DNA from: an uncultured Eubacteriales bacterium
GTDB lineage: Bacteria; Bacillota; Clostridia; Oscillospirales; Acutalibacteraceae
Direction of reading: 5' to 3'
Assembly (NCBI GenBank): GCA_900321905.1
Contig: ONXZ01000006.1
Span: 3,754 to 35,223, forward strand
Length of the DNA: 31,470 nucleotides
This document shows positions 1-7,228 of this stretch, piece after piece (the first letter of the stretch is position 1; every line of letters starts with the position of its first letter). The translations under genes and the position numbers were made by a program. The notes beneath the pieces were generated by a model. The model did no database searches. It had not been told where the DNA came from and saw only the letters and a program-made list of their open reading frames with translations.

Positions 1-734
1 TCTTTTTCCTTTGGCAGCGACTCAAGTTCTTTTGACGTGATTGAGTCCTCATAGTCGGACAGATATTCAAGAAGGAACTCGTTGCCGAAGGCGCACACTT
101 TGTCATCAGGCAGTTTAACAGCCGCGTACTGATGACCGCTGTACATCTCTACATACCAAACCTCTTTCTGGTCGGCGATAAAGGCGATGTTAATCTCGCT
201 GCTGCCGTATTTATCAATAAGTTTGAAAAGGGTTTCAACGCCTTCCCTTGCCGTCTTGCTCTGGCAAACAACAAGGTCAACTGCGGAAAACTCGCAAACG
301 CCTTTTTTTGCAAGCGGGTCAGCCGCAATCGCGTCGTGATTTGAAAACGCGGTGATTGACATAATCATAACAACGCCGTATTCGTTAGCACACACAGCCG
401 CGTCCTTGCCCTTGTAGGCATTCGCCTTTTGCACGCTGGCGTCAATAGGCGTTGAGGTGTATCTGTAAGTGGTTGCAGGAATCTCGGTCATAATAGTACC
501 CTGCAAATCGACAGGCATAGTTCTGCCCGGTTCGTCCTCAACTCGCTCGGTGATTTCAAGGTGGTTTGCCCAAACGTGCTGGAAATCGTTTGACTTGGCG
601 ATGATAGTAGTGCCGTCGGCACTCGCTTTAGACCCAACGTAAAATGCCGTGCAGGCAAGCGCCTGCGTAGCGCCTGCTGTTGCAAAAATTACAATCAGCA
701 TTGCTGTTATTATTAGTCTTAATCCCCTTTTCAT
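1..734 (-). CDS. Secreted C69-family dipeptidase (Ntn hydrolase), 3' end off the window
   Basis: The reading frame opens at an ATG (734-732) behind AGGAG and runs without a stop to the left edge, giving 244 codons; the C-terminal part is missing. A signal peptide (about residues 1-27, ending QALA) is followed directly by Cys28 in CTAFYVGSKASADGTTIIAK. This is the classic start of peptidase family C69: cleavage exposes a Cys that acts as the N-terminal nucleophile. The family cleaves dipeptides and short peptides, and here it would act outside the membrane. The SxDGTT motif, the 'AKSND' segment and the later ACxNExGVVM region fit the family. It could also be called a generic C69 or linear-amide hydrolase. 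Substrate unknown. The neighbouring rlmD is on the same strand, 198 bases upstream. Confidence 0.85.
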   Translation of the reverse strand, partial: MKRGLRLIITAMLIVIFATAGATQALACTAFYVGSKASADGTTIIAKSNDFQHVWANHLEITERVEDEPGRTMPVDLQGTIMTEIPATTYRYTSTPIDASVQKANAYKGKDAAVCANEYGVVMIMSITAFSNHDAIAADPLAKKGVCEFSAVDLVVCQSKTAREGVETLFKLIDKYGSSEINIAFIADQKEVWYVEMYSGHQYAAVKLPDDKVCAFGNEFLLEYLSDYEDSITSKELESLPKEK

Positions 735-932
735 ATCCGTATCTCCTAAAGTTTATTTATCGTCACAAAATGTGACATATCGCGCCGCAAGCATATCGCA
801 CGCCAAAGGCATATATCGCATGTTAGTATATCGCTATTGGTGTTTGAATTAGCTATATATTTTGCTTTGCTCAATGCAATATAGTTGCTATCCAATTGCG
901 ATATAGCGTGCGCCGCACACTGCGAGATTCAC
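735..932. repeat. Intergenic stretch with repeated ATATCGC motifs
   Basis: Between rlmD and the dipeptidase the heptamer ATATCGC occurs at 777, 793, 813 and 828, and inverted (GCGATAT) at 898-904. Two short hairpins lie at the rlmD end: CACTCAC/GTGAGTG (930-950, overlapping the rlmD stop) and a GTGTGC/GCGCAC-type stem near 907-918. Neither has a T-run in the minus direction, so a true terminator is not shown. I see no gene here. The repeat resembles short AT-rich intergenic repeats of Clostridia; its role is unknown. Confidence 0.5.
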
Positions 933-2294
933 TCACTTCGTTCGTGAGTGTAAAACAACTACGGTCTCAATATGCGGTGTGCGCGGGAACATATCAACGG
1001 GCGTTGCCTCAAGCGCGGTGTAGCCGCTTGACGAGAGTATCTGCAAATCGCGTGCGAGCGTTGCCGGGTCGCACGAAACGTAGACTATCCGTTTTGGCGA
1101 CATACGGCAGACTGTACCGAGCAGTTCGGCAGAGCAGCCTTTTCGCGGCGGGTCGAGTACCGCCACATCGGGGCGAATGCCGCGTTTTTCAAGTTCAGCA
1201 GCGCCGTACTGTGCGTCGCCGCATATGTATTCGGCATTTTCTATGCCGTTTAATTTTGCATTTTTGCGTGCGTTTTCAACCGCCTGAGGAATAATCTCAA
1301 TGCCGTAAATCTGTTTTGCCCTGTCCGCCATTGTCAGCCCGATAGTGCCTGCGCCGCAGTAAATGTCGCACAACACATCGTCGCCTGTAAGGTCTGCATA
1401 CTCGGCTGCTTTTAAATATAACTTTTCGCACTGGTCGTGGTTGACCTGATAAAATGAATTTGGCGAAATCTCAAACTTTTTGCCAAGAAGTACATCGGTC
1501 ACGCTTTCGCTGCCCCACAGCACCTTTGTTGTGCCGCCAAGGATAACGTTGCTGTTTTTTGTGTTGACGTTTTGGCAAATGCTTTTAACGCCGTCAATCT
1601 GCGTAAGATTTCGGATAAGCAAATCCGCCTGCGGTAGTTTTTCACCGTTTGTAACGGCGCACGCCATAATCTCGCCTGTAGAAGTTTTGCGCAGATATAT
1701 GTGCCTGAGGAGTCCGCTGCCGCTATTTTCGTCATACGAAGTAACGCCGCTCTTTTCAACCCAGTCTGCAAACGCCGCAAGACATTTTTCAAATTCTGCA
1801 GGCTGGAGTCTGCACGAGGCACAAGGTATAATGCGGTGGCTTTTATATGCGTAAAAGCCTGCAATCAGTTCGCCGTCGTTTATTGACACAGGGTACTGCG
1901 CTTTGTTGCGGTAGCCGTCGATTTTTTCAGCGCCGATAACATCGTTTACAGGCACGTCAATGTGGCCTATGCGCTTGATTGCGTCCTCAACCCGGCTCCT
2001 TTTAAACCGCAGTTCCTCTGCGTAGGTCATATTCCTGAACGAACATCCGCCGCATTTTGCAGATGCGGTGCAGTCGCTCTTTATCCTGTGCGGAGAGTGG
2101 TTGACAATCTCTTTAACAATGCCAATGCAGTAGCGTTTTGACGTCTTGATAATATGAGCGATTATGTCATCGCCGGTTACCGCGCCGCGCACAAAAACGG
2201 CAACGCCGCCATAGTGACCGACAGCCGCACCTTCGCTTGTCATATTGTCAATATGCAGTTCAATGTCATCGTTTTTCTTAATATCCATAATCAT
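933..2294 (-). CDS. rlmD: 23S rRNA (uracil-5-)-methyltransferase, RlmD/RlmCD (RumA/TrmA) family
   Basis: SAM-dependent enzyme that makes 5-methyluridine in 23S rRNA. At 453 aa it has the full family length. An N-terminal TRAM-like RNA-binding domain (about residues 5-62) precedes an iron-sulfur ligand set: Cys75, Cys81 and Cys84 (CX5CX2C), with Cys158 or Cys161 as the fourth. The Rossmann methyltransferase follows, with SAM motif DIYCGAGTIGL (about 310), the VLDPPRKGC motif, and the catalytic cysteine in YVSCDPATLARDL near the C-terminus. Start: ATG at 2294 or the second ATG two codons later; neither has a strong Shine-Dalgarno. A possible promoter, TTGCCC-17-TATTAT, overlaps the terminator of the upstream lipoprotein gene. 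In Gram-positives one enzyme often modifies two uridines (RlmCD), so the exact target position is not fixed by sequence. Confidence 0.92.
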   Translation of the reverse strand: MIMDIKKNDDIELHIDNMTSEGAAVGHYGGVAVFVRGAVTGDDIIAHIIKTSKRYCIGIVKEIVNHSPHRIKSDCTASAKCGGCSFRNMTYAEELRFKRSRVEDAIKRIGHIDVPVNDVIGAEKIDGYRNKAQYPVSINDGELIAGFYAYKSHRIIPCASCRLQPAEFEKCLAAFADWVEKSGVTSYDENSGSGLLRHIYLRKTSTGEIMACAVTNGEKLPQADLLIRNLTQIDGVKSICQNVNTKNSNVILGGTTKVLWGSESVTDVLLGKKFEISPNSFYQVNHDQCEKLYLKAAEYADLTGDDVLCDIYCGAGTIGLTMADRAKQIYGIEIIPQAVENARKNAKLNGIENAEYICGDAQYGAAELEKRGIRPDVAVLDPPRKGCSAELLGTVCRMSPKRIVYVSCDPATLARDLQILSSSGYTALEATPVDMFPRTPHIETVVVLHSRTK

Positions 2295-2327
2295 ACCGCC
2301 ACAGAATTAACCAATTTAGATAATAAC

Positions 2328-2365
2328 ATAAATAAAAATAAAGGGCAAGAGAAATCTTACCCTTT
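2328..2365 (-). terminator. Rho-independent terminator of the FN3 lipoprotein gene
   Basis: Read on the minus strand, an 11-bp stem AAAGGGTAAGA / TCTTGCCCTTT (one G-T pair) with a TTTC loop is followed by ATTTTTATTT. It lies 20 bases past the stop codon of the lipoprotein gene. Confidence 0.82.
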
Positions 2366-2385
2366 TAATATATAAATTATAATTA

Positions 2386-3408
2386 TTAGTCATCTTCGCC
2401 TTCAATAATGTCAATCGCGTTGCCTGATAAACTGAAACTGTAAACTTCTTTATCCGTTTCACCGCTGAAGGAAGATTTTGTTTTTACAAGTCTGCCTTTG
2501 AACTTAACTGCGCCCCAGTACTTTTCATCAGTCTTAATTGTGACTGTTGAGCCGTCAAGATTGACTTCCTTTTCGTATTTATCGCCGTCAACTTCGATTA
2601 TGAGTTTATCCTCAATGTTACCCTTAACTGGCAAAGTTACGTGGAAGGTGATTTTGCGTTTGTCCTTGTTGGCAGCCGTTTTTGCAGAAGTTTTTGCCCA
2701 CTTTGATACGCTCCTGCCGCCCTTGTTTTCGTTATACGCTCTGATTCTGAACGTGTAAGTGGTGTTTGAAATAAGCCCTTCGACCTCAATTTCAGTTGCT
2801 TTGGTGGACTTTTTGAGCGATGAAAACGTCTGTCCGTTGTCGCTGTACTGCACCTCGTAACCTGTGCATTTAACGCTTGACCAGTGAAGAACAAGCGAGT
2901 CCTTTTTAACCTTGTCTGTCCACGCTTTTTTAGGCGTTGACGGCGCAGCAGGCTTTACAATAGCGCCTTTTTTGGTGGTTGTTGCCTTTTTCTTTGTGGT
3001 TGCGCCTTTTTTGGTTGTGGCTTTTGCGGTAGTTTTGTTTGACGACTTTTTGCCGCTGTTCTGATTGCCGCCGCTGTTTTTAGCGTTTGCAGAGTCGCCG
3101 CCCACATTGACGCGTTCCGTCACAGCCTGGGTAACGTTTTTGTATTCGCCGTTTTCAACTTTGGTGACAGCCTTGCCGTCTGAGCCTGTGACAATCTCGG
3201 TGACAGGCTGACCGTTAGCGTCCGTCACAACGACAGCCTCAACCTCCTCGGTTACAGGGTCGCCGTTTTTATCGGTAACAATTTCGCCGTTTGCGTTTGT
3301 CACCGCCTGGGTCACGGTTTCGGTTTTAGGCGCTTGCCTGCACGCAATCAGTGTGCAGAGCAAAACAACCGCCGTGAGTATTGCAAAAAGACTTTTATAC
3401 TTTTTCAT
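2386..3408 (-). CDS. Lipoprotein with Thr-rich repeats and one fibronectin type III domain
   Basis: A signal peptide ends in a lipobox, TLIAC, with Cys23 as the lipidation site, so the protein should be anchored to the outer face of the membrane. Residues 30-100 hold repeats of the type VTDxNGxPVTE. A Lys/Thr/Ala-rich linker (about 110-150, KATTKKGATTKKKATTTKKG) leads to a fibronectin type III domain (about 154-246, with TGYEVQYS and TYTFRIRAYN). The last 90 residues form an unassigned, probably beta-rich domain ending in acidic residues. The start is set by AGAGGT upstream of ATG 3408. It appears to be a single-gene unit with its own terminator. A role in surface binding is inference; nothing in the sequence indicates an enzyme. 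Confidence 0.85.
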   Translation of the reverse strand: MKKYKSLFAILTAVVLLCTLIACRQAPKTETVTQAVTNANGEIVTDKNGDPVTEEVEAVVVTDANGQPVTEIVTGSDGKAVTKVENGEYKNVTQAVTERVNVGGDSANAKNSGGNQNSGKKSSNKTTAKATTKKGATTKKKATTTKKGAIVKPAAPSTPKKAWTDKVKKDSLVLHWSSVKCTGYEVQYSDNGQTFSSLKKSTKATEIEVEGLISNTTYTFRIRAYNENKGGRSVSKWAKTSAKTAANKDKRKITFHVTLPVKGNIEDKLIIEVDGDKYEKEVNLDGSTVTIKTDEKYWGAVKFKGRLVKTKSSFSGETDKEVYSFSLSGNAIDIIEGEDD

Positions 3409-3472
3409 TTTAATACCTCTGTCAGATTATTTGTGTATATCATAACACGATATTGTTAATACAAAGTGAAAT

Positions 3473-4345
3473 CTAAATTAATGTAATTTTAAATTTGAAA
3501 CTCGCCGTTTCGTCAGGTTCAAGTATTGTCATGCCGCGCTTGTTTTCAATAACATCGCTTTCGTCAGAACAGTTTGAGATACCTGTCCACGGCTCCAGCG
3601 CAACAAAATCAGGCTTGCCGACAGCCGACCAGATAAGGAGGTTTGCCATATCCTGATACTCGATTTTAACGCCTTTGCCGCACTTGCCGATTAGCGTTGC
3701 GCACTTTGACTCAATACCGTCAAAAATCATAGAGTCAAGTTCTTCAAACAGTTCGTGCTTCATCGGGATTGTGTCGCCGTCAAGCACATCGTAGCGTACG
3801 GACACGTCAACAAGTCCTGTTTCGTGGTCAGGGCGCAGCGGTCTGTGGGACATAGTTTTGTCAAAAACAACTTTGTAGTCCTCAAATTTTTCGCCTTCGC
3901 AAAGCGGACAGTTAAACGCAGGGTGACCGCCGATTACAAACGGCATTTTGTCAGCCCCCGTGTTAGTGATGATATACTCATTTGTCACCGTGTCGCCAAC
4001 GATTGTGTACTTTATCCTGAGTTCGTAGTCAAACGGAAACGCCTTTTTAGTGTCCTCGCTGCTGTGCTGAACAAAAGTTATGGAGTTTGCGTGCTGTTCA
4101 AGCACTTCAAACGGTGTGATACGCGCAATTCCGTGGCGCTTCATAACGCATTTTTTGCCGAATGCCGTGCCTTCGTTGTCAGGCAAAACGCCTACTATCG
4201 GAAAACACACAGGTGCCTGATTGCCCCAGTATTTTGCGTCACCCTGCCACAGGTATTCAACGCCGTCTTTTTTGAGCGAATTCAGCATTGCGCCCTCAAG
4301 CCCCAAAACTGCGCTTGCGGTGCGGCTTTTGATTGTAAATTTCAT
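3473..4345 (-). CDS. Aldose 1-epimerase family protein (LacX-type galactose mutarotase fold)
   Basis: Likely interconverts the anomers of a hexose or hexose phosphate in the cytoplasm. The 290-aa protein has the family signatures: WGNQAPVCFPIVG near residue 45, KRHGIAR (about 70), the catalytic His in GGHPAFNCPL (about 160) and the catalytic Glu in ALEPWTGISN near the C-terminus. I place the start at ATG 4345 because GGTGAT sits just upstream and because the promoter at 4363-4391 would begin transcription near 4356. A TTG codon at 4357 would therefore fall at or before the transcript start. The gene is monocistronic and divergent from the acidic protein. LacX-type members are often distinct from GalM and their substrates are poorly known. 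Confidence 0.88.
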   Translation of the reverse strand: MKFTIKSRTASAVLGLEGAMLNSLKKDGVEYLWQGDAKYWGNQAPVCFPIVGVLPDNEGTAFGKKCVMKRHGIARITPFEVLEQHANSITFVQHSSEDTKKAFPFDYELRIKYTIVGDTVTNEYIITNTGADKMPFVIGGHPAFNCPLCEGEKFEDYKVVFDKTMSHRPLRPDHETGLVDVSVRYDVLDGDTIPMKHELFEELDSMIFDGIESKCATLIGKCGKGVKIEYQDMANLLIWSAVGKPDFVALEPWTGISNCSDESDVIENKRGMTILEPDETASFKFKITLI

Positions 4346-4362
4346 TTTAATCACCAAATTTT

Positions 4363-4391
4363 ATTATATCCCAAATTAAATTGCATTGCAA
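4363..4391 (-). promoter_or_regulatory. Sigma-A-type promoter of the aldose epimerase gene
   Basis: On the minus strand TTGCAA (4391-4386) and a perfect TATAAT (4368-4363) are separated by 17 bases. The predicted start, near 4356, leaves a leader of about ten bases containing GGTGAT. Confidence 0.75.
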
Positions 4392-4393
4392 CA

Positions 4394-4422
4394 TTGAAAT
4401 AATAGTAATTATGGTATACAAT
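4394..4422 (+). promoter_or_regulatory. Sigma-A-type promoter of the acidic protein gene
   Basis: TTGAAA (4394-4399), 17-base spacer, TACAAT (4417-4422). It stands back to back with the epimerase promoter, the two -35 boxes being two bases apart, so the two genes may compete for polymerase or share a regulator. Confidence 0.72.
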
Positions 4423-4449
4423 AGTGGTAACATATGTATGGAGGAAATT

Positions 4450-5025
4450 ATGGATTTAAAAAGTTATATAGAGGAATCTATTTTTGAAGAAAAGGAAAAA
4501 TCCGCCCCGCTCTACCACCTGATATGGGATAACTTTGACGAGGACGGTTTTGTTGTGACTGACGAGCCTGATAACGAAGTTGACTGTATATTCAAGGCGG
4601 TGGCTATACAAAACCTGATTGGCGAATTCATCTACCGCCTGTATGACGAGGTGAACGAAACCGATTTTGACGATGTGCGCGAACACCTGCAAAACCTCGG
4701 TATCGGTGAAGAGAAAATCATAGACTACTGCTATGAAAATCCTGAAATTGACGCCGATGACGAGGACGACGACATAACTATCAAAAACGCGCTTGATTAT
4801 ACAACCGAAATTGTGGCGGACAAGTTGCTTGAACTGTTTTCAACAGACGATTTGTTTGACTATTTCTTCTGCGCGACGTATGACTTTGAGCAGGACTTCA
4901 CCTTTGCGTTTGAGGACACAGACGAGTTTGAGGCGTTTGTAGACTCAAACACAGAGCGCCTTGACGCGTACAAAGAGGAATACCCTGCCGTTATGACCTG
5001 GATTGAACAAGGTATGATAGTATAA
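4450..5025 (+). CDS. Very acidic cytoplasmic protein of unknown function (191 aa)
   Basis: The start is ATG 4450, five bases behind TGGAGG (4439-4444); longer in-frame starts lie at or before the promoter. No family is recognised. The protein lacks a signal peptide or membrane segment and is dominated by Asp and Glu, for example NPEIDADDEDDDI around residue 100 and several aromatic-acidic pairs (FDEDGF, DYFF, FEDTDEFEAF). This suggests a compact helical acidic protein, perhaps an adaptor, metal- or cation-binding protein or nucleic-acid mimic; none of these can be shown. It has its own promoter, and the run of U after the 5113-5133 hairpin gives it a terminator. Confidence 0.85.
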   Translation: MDLKSYIEESIFEEKEKSAPLYHLIWDNFDEDGFVVTDEPDNEVDCIFKAVAIQNLIGEFIYRLYDEVNETDFDDVREHLQNLGIGEEKIIDYCYENPEIDADDEDDDITIKNALDYTTEIVADKLLELFSTDDLFDYFFCATYDFEQDFTFAFEDTDEFEAFVDSNTERLDAYKEEYPAVMTWIEQGMIV

Positions 5026-5030
5026 ATATT

Positions 5031-5137
5031 AGCCTCCCTTGTGTAAAGGGAGGTGCTGAGCGAATGCGAAGCGGAGGGATTGTAACAACCCCTCAGTCGC
5101 ATAAATGCGACAGCTCCCCTTACACAGGGGAGCCTTA
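5031..5137. repeat. Multi-hairpin palindromic intergenic element (about 107 bp)
   Basis: The ends are inverted repeats of one another and each is itself a hairpin: CCTCCCTT/AAGGGAGG (5033-5053) and GCTCCCCT/AGGGGAGC (5113-5133). Between them lie GAGGG...CCCTC (about 5073-5094) and GTCGCAT/ATGCGAC (about 5096-5111). It fills the whole gap between two convergent genes. Elements with this sequence pattern are, from memory, common between genes in Oscillospiraceae and Lachnospiraceae; it looks like a non-autonomous mobile or REP-like element, but I see no target-site duplication. Confidence 0.7.
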
Positions 5138-5144
5138 TTTTTTT
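5113..5144 (+). terminator. Rho-independent terminator formed by the right arm of the palindromic element
   Basis: GCTCCCCT-tacac-AGGGGAGC is followed by CTTATTTTTTT on the plus strand, right after the acidic protein gene. The T-run overlaps the stop codon of the convergent membrane protein gene. Confidence 0.65.
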
Positions 5145-5952
5145 AGTTTATTGATGAAATCATTGTGCCGTCTTTTGTCCAGAGGACGAGTGCGGCAGGG
5201 CTGTATGCATTGCCGCTTTTGTCCTTTGCGGTCAGTTTATCTGCGGAGAGCGTAAGTTCGCCCTTTTCGTCATAGAAAAAGTAACCGTCTTTGTCAATAA
5301 AGCACTTTAACGATTCAAGTTTTTTGCTGTCGCCTTCTTTAACATACCACGTTTGCAGGTTGTTGTTCTGTTTGCAGAAATACCTGTTGCCGTCTTTGTC
5401 ATAAAACGGCACGTCAATCGGGCTTTTATACGCTTTGCCGTCGCGGTCATAGTATGTGAGATTGTATGTGAGATTGCCTGTAACGTCAGCGGTAACTGCT
5501 TTGGATTCGTCCGGCTTTACAGTAGGCTGCTCTTTGCCGCTACTGTCCCCGGCGGTGGTTTCACTCTGCTTTTTGGAATACTCCTCAAGGATTTTGTCAA
5601 CGGATTTGTCAATTTCCTCGTCGGTATAATTGTCCGAAATATCAGTTGTGATTTTATTCGCCGCGACAGTTCTGCAAATGCCTGTGCAAATACACAGCGC
5701 AAAGATAACCGCCGATATTATAAATAGTGTAACGCTCTTTTTTGCAAGTTTTTCTTTTTTTCTCAAAGCAGCGTAAATGGCGCCCGTGATTATCGGGAAA
5801 AAGAACGCAAGCACTGTAAAGAGTGTTGTTGATTTAAAGTTTTGCTCACGGCAGTCAATATTCAGCGCGAGCATAAAAATCACCCTGAACAGAACTGCAA
5901 AGACTATGCACAAAACGGTTAAGGTAACAACCGTTCCAACAGTTGCGGTCAT
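5143..5952 (-). CDS. Three-TM membrane protein with extracytoplasmic D-x-D-G aromatic repeats
   Basis: No family recognised. Start ATG 5952 has GGAGGA six bases upstream. Three hydrophobic segments lie at about 7-30, 43-62 and 73-96, the first two separated from the third by a Lys-rich loop (RKKEKLAKK). A soluble C-terminal part of about 170 residues holds five short aromatic/Asp-Gly motifs: YDRDGKAY, YDKDGNRY, IDKDGYFF, YDEKGELT and KDKSGNAY. These recall beta-hairpin repeats of the WG or YD type; calcium binding through DxDG is possible but unproven. The stop codon of the PAP2 gene lies only two bases upstream, so the two genes are almost certainly co-transcribed and translationally coupled. 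Confidence 0.85.
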   Translation of the reverse strand: MTATVGTVVTLTVLCIVFAVLFRVIFMLALNIDCREQNFKSTTLFTVLAFFFPIITGAIYAALRKKEKLAKKSVTLFIISAVIFALCICTGICRTVAANKITTDISDNYTDEEIDKSVDKILEEYSKKQSETTAGDSSGKEQPTVKPDESKAVTADVTGNLTYNLTYYDRDGKAYKSPIDVPFYDKDGNRYFCKQNNNLQTWYVKEGDSKKLESLKCFIDKDGYFFYDEKGELTLSADKLTAKDKSGNAYSPAALVLWTKDGTMISSIN

Positions 5953-5954
5953 TG

Positions 5955-6887
5955 TTATTCCTCCGCTGATTCTCCGTTAACCTCGGCGTTTTTCTCTTTC
6001 CAGTGCATTTTGCAGTATTCCTTGCCGTCGATTGCTGGATACTTGTCGTCATCGTGCTTTGCTTCGTTCTGGCAGTCGTACTCAGCGTTATATGCACAGC
6101 GGATTGCGTTTTCGCCACCTTCCGAAAGTGACGGAATGTACGCAGCGCAGAAGATTGCAATAAGTGCAACACAAATAATGCACTTGTTGATTATGTACTT
6201 AGGTTTCTGCTTATCTTCAAACTTCTTAAACAGTTTGTCAGCGTCAGCGCCGTCAAGGGCTTTGGACTTTTCAAACGCCTTGCAGATAGCAACTGCGATA
6301 TAGTAGCCGCAAACACCTGCGATTGTGCCGACTACAAGACCGCAAAGCACGTCGCTTGCGTAGTGAACCATAAGATACACGCGCGAGCCCATTGTGCAAA
6401 GCGCGATAATCGGAAGCAGTATTGCAATTTTCTTTTTGCCTTCGCTGCGGAAAACAAGAGCCATTGAAACAGCGATTTCAAACGCTGCGGTTGTGTGGCC
6501 TGACGGGAACGAGTAGTCGCTCTCGGACAGTTGGCCTGCGCCGACATACCATTTCCAGTAATCTGCATTTCCCTGCAGGGTGTTGTAAGGTCTTATGCGC
6601 AGCGCTGCAGGTTTAACAACAACGTTTGTAACAAGCGTGCCGATGATAATTGCAAATACAAGCGCAAAACCGAATTTTCTCGTCTTTTTAAAACAGCAAA
6701 GCACTAAACCAAGCACTGCTGTTGGTATAACAAATGCCTCGTCGCCAATGGTGGTGAAAAGTTGTGCAAGCGCGGTAAGAAAACCGTTTTGCATGCTGCC
6801 GAAAAAGTGGAATGCCCACATATCGAAGCCGTAAAAAATCTCGTTAATTCTTTCACCGAGCGTAGCGGCTAAAAGTATAGGTGTCAT
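5955..6887 (-). CDS. PAP2-family membrane phosphatase with a Cys/His-containing C-terminal tail
   Basis: Likely dephosphorylates a lipid phosphate or undecaprenyl diphosphate at the membrane. The three PAP2 motifs are complete: K92-x6-R99P100, P128SGH131, and S168R169-x5-H175-x3-D179. His131 and His175 would be the catalytic pair. About six membrane segments surround them, with a further one near residues 230-250. After it, a tail of roughly 55 residues contains Cys in IRCAYNAEYDCQNE and then YCKMHW, an arrangement that could bind a metal. This is unusual for the family. Start ATG 6887 follows GGAGGGG; a TATAAT sits about 20 bases further upstream but its -35 is poor. First gene of a two-gene unit with the three-TM protein. 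Confidence 0.9.
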   Translation of the reverse strand: MTPILLAATLGERINEIFYGFDMWAFHFFGSMQNGFLTALAQLFTTIGDEAFVIPTAVLGLVLCCFKKTRKFGFALVFAIIIGTLVTNVVVKPAALRIRPYNTLQGNADYWKWYVGAGQLSESDYSFPSGHTTAAFEIAVSMALVFRSEGKKKIAILLPIIALCTMGSRVYLMVHYASDVLCGLVVGTIAGVCGYYIAVAICKAFEKSKALDGADADKLFKKFEDKQKPKYIINKCIICVALIAIFCAAYIPSLSEGGENAIRCAYNAEYDCQNEAKHDDDKYPAIDGKEYCKMHWKEKNAEVNGESAEE

Positions 6888-6970
6888 ATTATCCCCTCCG
6901 TTAATAAATATTATAAATGTTATGAAAATATATGTATTTTGTTGATATTAAAAATAGATTTTCAATATGC

Positions 6971-7094
6971 GTGATTTTTTAATTTGACAAGGTTTGACGA
7001 AAAATCGTTTTGTAAAATGTGTGGATTTTTTCGTTTGACAAGGCTTGACAAAAATTGTTTTGTAAAATGAGTGGATTTTTTCGTTTGACAAGGC
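6971..7094. repeat. Tandem 50-bp repeat (two full units plus a partial third)
   Basis: Units begin at 6971, 7021 and 7071 with GTGGATTTTTTCGTTTGACA (first unit slightly different) and continue with AAGGCTTGACAAAAATTG and TTTTGTAAAATG. The third unit breaks off after about 24 bases and runs into the 142-bp element. This lies in the 341-base gap between the PAP2 and iolC genes, where I see no credible gene. Confidence 0.75.
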
Positions 7095-7212
7095 TTCCAA
7101 TTCAAATCAAAAAGCAGCGAAGCGAAATTTTGATTTGAGAGGAGAAACATATGGAGTGATTGTTAGTATTTTGCTTTGCAAAATGCTTTAATCACGGAAT
7201 ATGTTTGGACGA
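7071..7212. repeat. 142-bp dispersed element, copy A (partner at 11138-11279)
   Basis: The copy begins with GTGGATTTTTTCG and ends in GGACGA, like copy B. It contains two stems: TCAAATCAAAA/TTTTGATTTGA (7102-7138), and a long imperfect hairpin at 7145-7206 built from AAACATAT/ATATGTTT, GTGATT/AATCAC and an inner AGTATTTTGC-ttt-GCAAAATGCT. GAGGAG lies six bases before an ATG-GAG-TGA mini-frame in the hairpin's left arm. Copy A ends 16 bases from the stop of iolC, on that gene's downstream side. Confidence 0.8.
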
Positions 7213-7228
7213 GGAAAAAGACACCATT

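Noticed and set aside
650..734. Lipoprotein signal in the C69 peptidase
   Set aside because: The residue three before Cys28 is Ala rather than Leu/Val/Ile, and family C69 uses exactly this Cys as its exposed N-terminal nucleophile.
896..1294. 132-codon plus-strand frame opposite rlmD
   Set aside because: Entirely antisense to a well-supported gene, Arg-rich and lacking a ribosome site, as expected for a shadow frame.
4346..4357. TTG 4357 as the start of the aldose epimerase
   Set aside because: It would coincide with the predicted transcript start and has no ribosome site; ATG 4345 has GGTGAT upstream.
6971..7094. CRISPR array
   Set aside because: The 50-base units are repeated throughout with no unique spacers, and no cas genes are present.
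6962..7150. 62-codon minus-strand frame upstream of the PAP2 gene
   Set aside because: Its residues simply translate the 50-bp tandem repeat and the dispersed element; its ATG lies inside the conserved hairpin.
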